Assembly: GCA_021414165.1 (NCBI GenBank)
Contig: JAIOPA010000420.1
Coordinates: 1 to 6,593, forward strand
DNA from: Candidatus Eiseniibacteriota bacterium
GTDB lineage: Bacteria; Eisenbacteria; RBG-16-71-46
Length of the DNA: 6,593 bases
Direction: 5' to 3'
A program made the position numbers and the translations under genes. Shown here in pieces: positions 5,709 through 6,593 of this stretch. The notes beneath the pieces are model-generated. The model ran no database searches. It was not told the DNA's origin and saw only the letters and a list, made by a program, of their open reading frames with translations. Each line of letters starts with the position of its first letter. Position 1 is the stretch's first letter.

Positions 5709-6128
5709 GTGAAGACCGATCTGGAGATCTTCGACGACAGCCTGGCGCGCTGCTATGCCAGCCCTCGTTTCCTGGAGCGCTTCTACGAGCTGTTCCTGGA
5801 GGCCTCGCCACTGGCGCGCGAGAAGTTCGCGGGCACCGACCTGGCCCAGCAGCGCCGCATGCTCAAGGCGTCGCTGGTGCTCATGATGCTCTCGGCCGGT
5901 GATCGGCCCGAGGGCCAGGTGCACATGGAGCGCATCGCGTCGGTGCACGGTGGCGGTGGTCATGCGATCCCGGCCGAGTTGTACGACGTGTGGCTGGAGT
6001 GCCTGCTCAAGGCCGTGGCCGAGTTCGACCCCAAGACCGACGCCGACCTGCTCACGGTATGGCGCCGCGTGCTGGAGCCGGGCATCGCGTTCATGAAGTC
6101 GCGCTACGACAGGCCCGCGAAACACTGA
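5709..6128 (+). CDS. Single-domain bacterial globin
   Basis: This is a 139-residue all-helical haem protein of the myoglobin-like globin superfamily, without reductase or signalling domain. Phe25-Tyr26 (FYELF) matches the B-helix with Tyr at B10. Phe40 (EKFAGTD) lies 14 residues later, the spacing from Tyr29 to CD1 Phe43 in Vitreoscilla haemoglobin. Gln47/Gln48 are candidates for the distal E7 residue. His80 in RIASVHGGGGHAIPAELYDVW is the likely proximal F8 His, 40 residues after CD1 Phe and 12 before Tyr92. Trp118 and the closing LEPGIAFMKSRY fit the H helix. Tyr at B10 with Gln near E7 is usual in bacterial globins that bind oxygen tightly or handle nitric oxide, so such a role is possible but unproven. 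A run of four glycines directly follows the proximal His. The 16-nt gap and lack of a terminator suggest co-transcription with the oligopeptidase. No signal peptide is visible, so it should be cytoplasmic. Confidence 0.85.
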   Translation: MKTDLEIFDDSLARCYASPRFLERFYELFLEASPLAREKFAGTDLAQQRRMLKASLVLMMLSAGDRPEGQVHMERIASVHGGGGHAIPAELYDVWLECLLKAVAEFDPKTDADLLTVWRRVLEPGIAFMKSRYDRPAKH

Positions 6129-6146
6129 GTACGCAGCAACCGAAGC

Positions 6147-6182
6147 ACGAAGCCCCGGCGGATCGCTCCGCCGGGGCTTCGT
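6147..6182. terminator. Bidirectional intrinsic terminator between convergent genes
   Basis: A perfect 16-bp inverted repeat (arms 6147-6162 and 6167-6182) surrounds a 4-nt TCGC loop. The core GAAGCCCCGGCGGA is very GC-rich, with an A/T-containing base. It starts 18 nt after the globin stop and ends 21 nt before the stop of the minus-strand gene, so it can serve both. The tail on the plus strand is CTTGCT and on the minus strand GCTTCGGTTGCT, each only modestly T-rich. Confidence 0.85.
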
Positions 6183-6203
6183 CTTGCTCGGTAAAGCTTC
6201 AGA

Positions 6204-6593
6204 TCACGGCCGGCGCTTGGTGGGCGCCTTGGCGGGCGTGTTGCCACCCGCGACCAGCTTGGCGGCACGCGGGAACAGCTCCAGCGTCTGTGCCAACTGC
6301 GTGTCCTCTTCCACCGCGATCTTGTAGCGCTCCTGCGAGCCCATCGTCTGCGATGCCAGCTCGGCGCGCAGCTGGTGCAGCACGAACGGCTTCTCGGCGG
6401 TCCACGTGGAATCGTTCATGGTGACGCCCTTGGCCTTGATCGCGTCCCGCAACTCGCCCCACTGGCCGTCCGACAACTTGTACTTGTCGCGCGCCAGCAT
6501 ATCGGGCGTCCACTTGGTGCCCTGCGTCTTCTGCACCAGGCCGTTCGCGTACTCGAAGAACGCGCGCTTCGTGATCATCTCGATCTCGGGCTG
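6204..6593 (-). CDS. C-terminal fragment of a probable S41-family (C-terminal processing) peptidase (partial)
   Basis: The minus-strand frame is open from the right edge to TGA 6206-6204 and gives the last 129 residues of a larger protein. The ATG at 6578 is probably internal, since the frame continues upstream of it as QPEIE. The fragment is helical and charged, with DKYKLSDGQWGELRDAIKAKG (within 36-56), TWTAEKPFVLHQLRAELA (63-80), ERYKIAVEEDTQL (88-100) and LELFPRAAKLV (104-114), then a Pro/Lys/Arg-rich tail. The pattern of a Trp/Lys segment, QLRAELA, an ERYxxAxxxDxQ block and ALELFPxA resembles the C-terminal extension of S41 peptidases with PDZ domains in high-GC environmental bacteria. 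No catalytic residues are in the window, so this rests on a remembered pattern and is tentative. Other long periplasmic proteins could end in a similar way. The gene converges on the globin gene and shares its terminator. Confidence 0.5.
   Translation of the reverse strand, partial: QPEIEMITKRAFFEYANGLVQKTQGTKWTPDMLARDKYKLSDGQWGELRDAIKAKGVTMNDSTWTAEKPFVLHQLRAELASQTMGSQERYKIAVEEDTQLAQTLELFPRAAKLVAGGNTPAKAPTKRRP

Overview
The window is about 6.6 kb of dense, GC-rich bacterial DNA. Genes use GTG as well as ATG starts, have clear Shine-Dalgarno (SD) sites, and strongly prefer G or C at the third codon position. A glycosyltransferase family 9 (heptosyltransferase-type) gene points to a Gram-negative organism with lipopolysaccharide. 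The HNH-nuclease subtype and the overall style recall environmental high-GC phyla such as Gemmatimonadota, Eisenbacteria-like lineages or myxobacteria. This placement is an impression, since no marker gene is present.

Layout, left to right. Positions 1-62 hold the last codons of an unidentified gene, which overlaps by 4 nt the GTG start of a GT9 heptosyltransferase (59-1099). These two look like the end of an envelope or LPS glycan operon. After a 125-nt gap comes an HNH endonuclease (1225-2481). It has a helical N-terminal domain, a low-complexity Ala/Thr/Pro linker with lower GC than its neighbours, and a C-terminal HNH domain. A 153-nt gap leads to an S-adenosyl-L-methionine hydrolase of the DUF62 family (2635-3456) with its catalytic Asp/Arg/His set intact. 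A strong hairpin (3472-3512) and a possible promoter separate it from an oligopeptidase B-type serine peptidase with a Sec signal peptide (3542-5692). Sixteen nucleotides later is a single-domain globin (5709-6128), probably in the same transcript. A near-perfect 16-bp hairpin (6147-6182) closes that unit and also faces the 3' end of a convergent minus-strand gene (6204 to the right edge). That gene is only a C-terminal fragment, tentatively of an S41-family peptidase.

The genes do not form one obvious pathway. They read as short housekeeping or accessory units: envelope glycan assembly, an HNH protein of a family often found in many copies, SAM turnover, and a peptidase-globin pair. I see no CRISPR array, tRNA, rRNA, transposase or recognisable defence or secretion system, and no convincing undescribed system. 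The points most worth a second look are the exported oligopeptidase B with altered P2-site residues, its pairing with a globin, and the HNH protein with a Gly where the motif Asn is expected.
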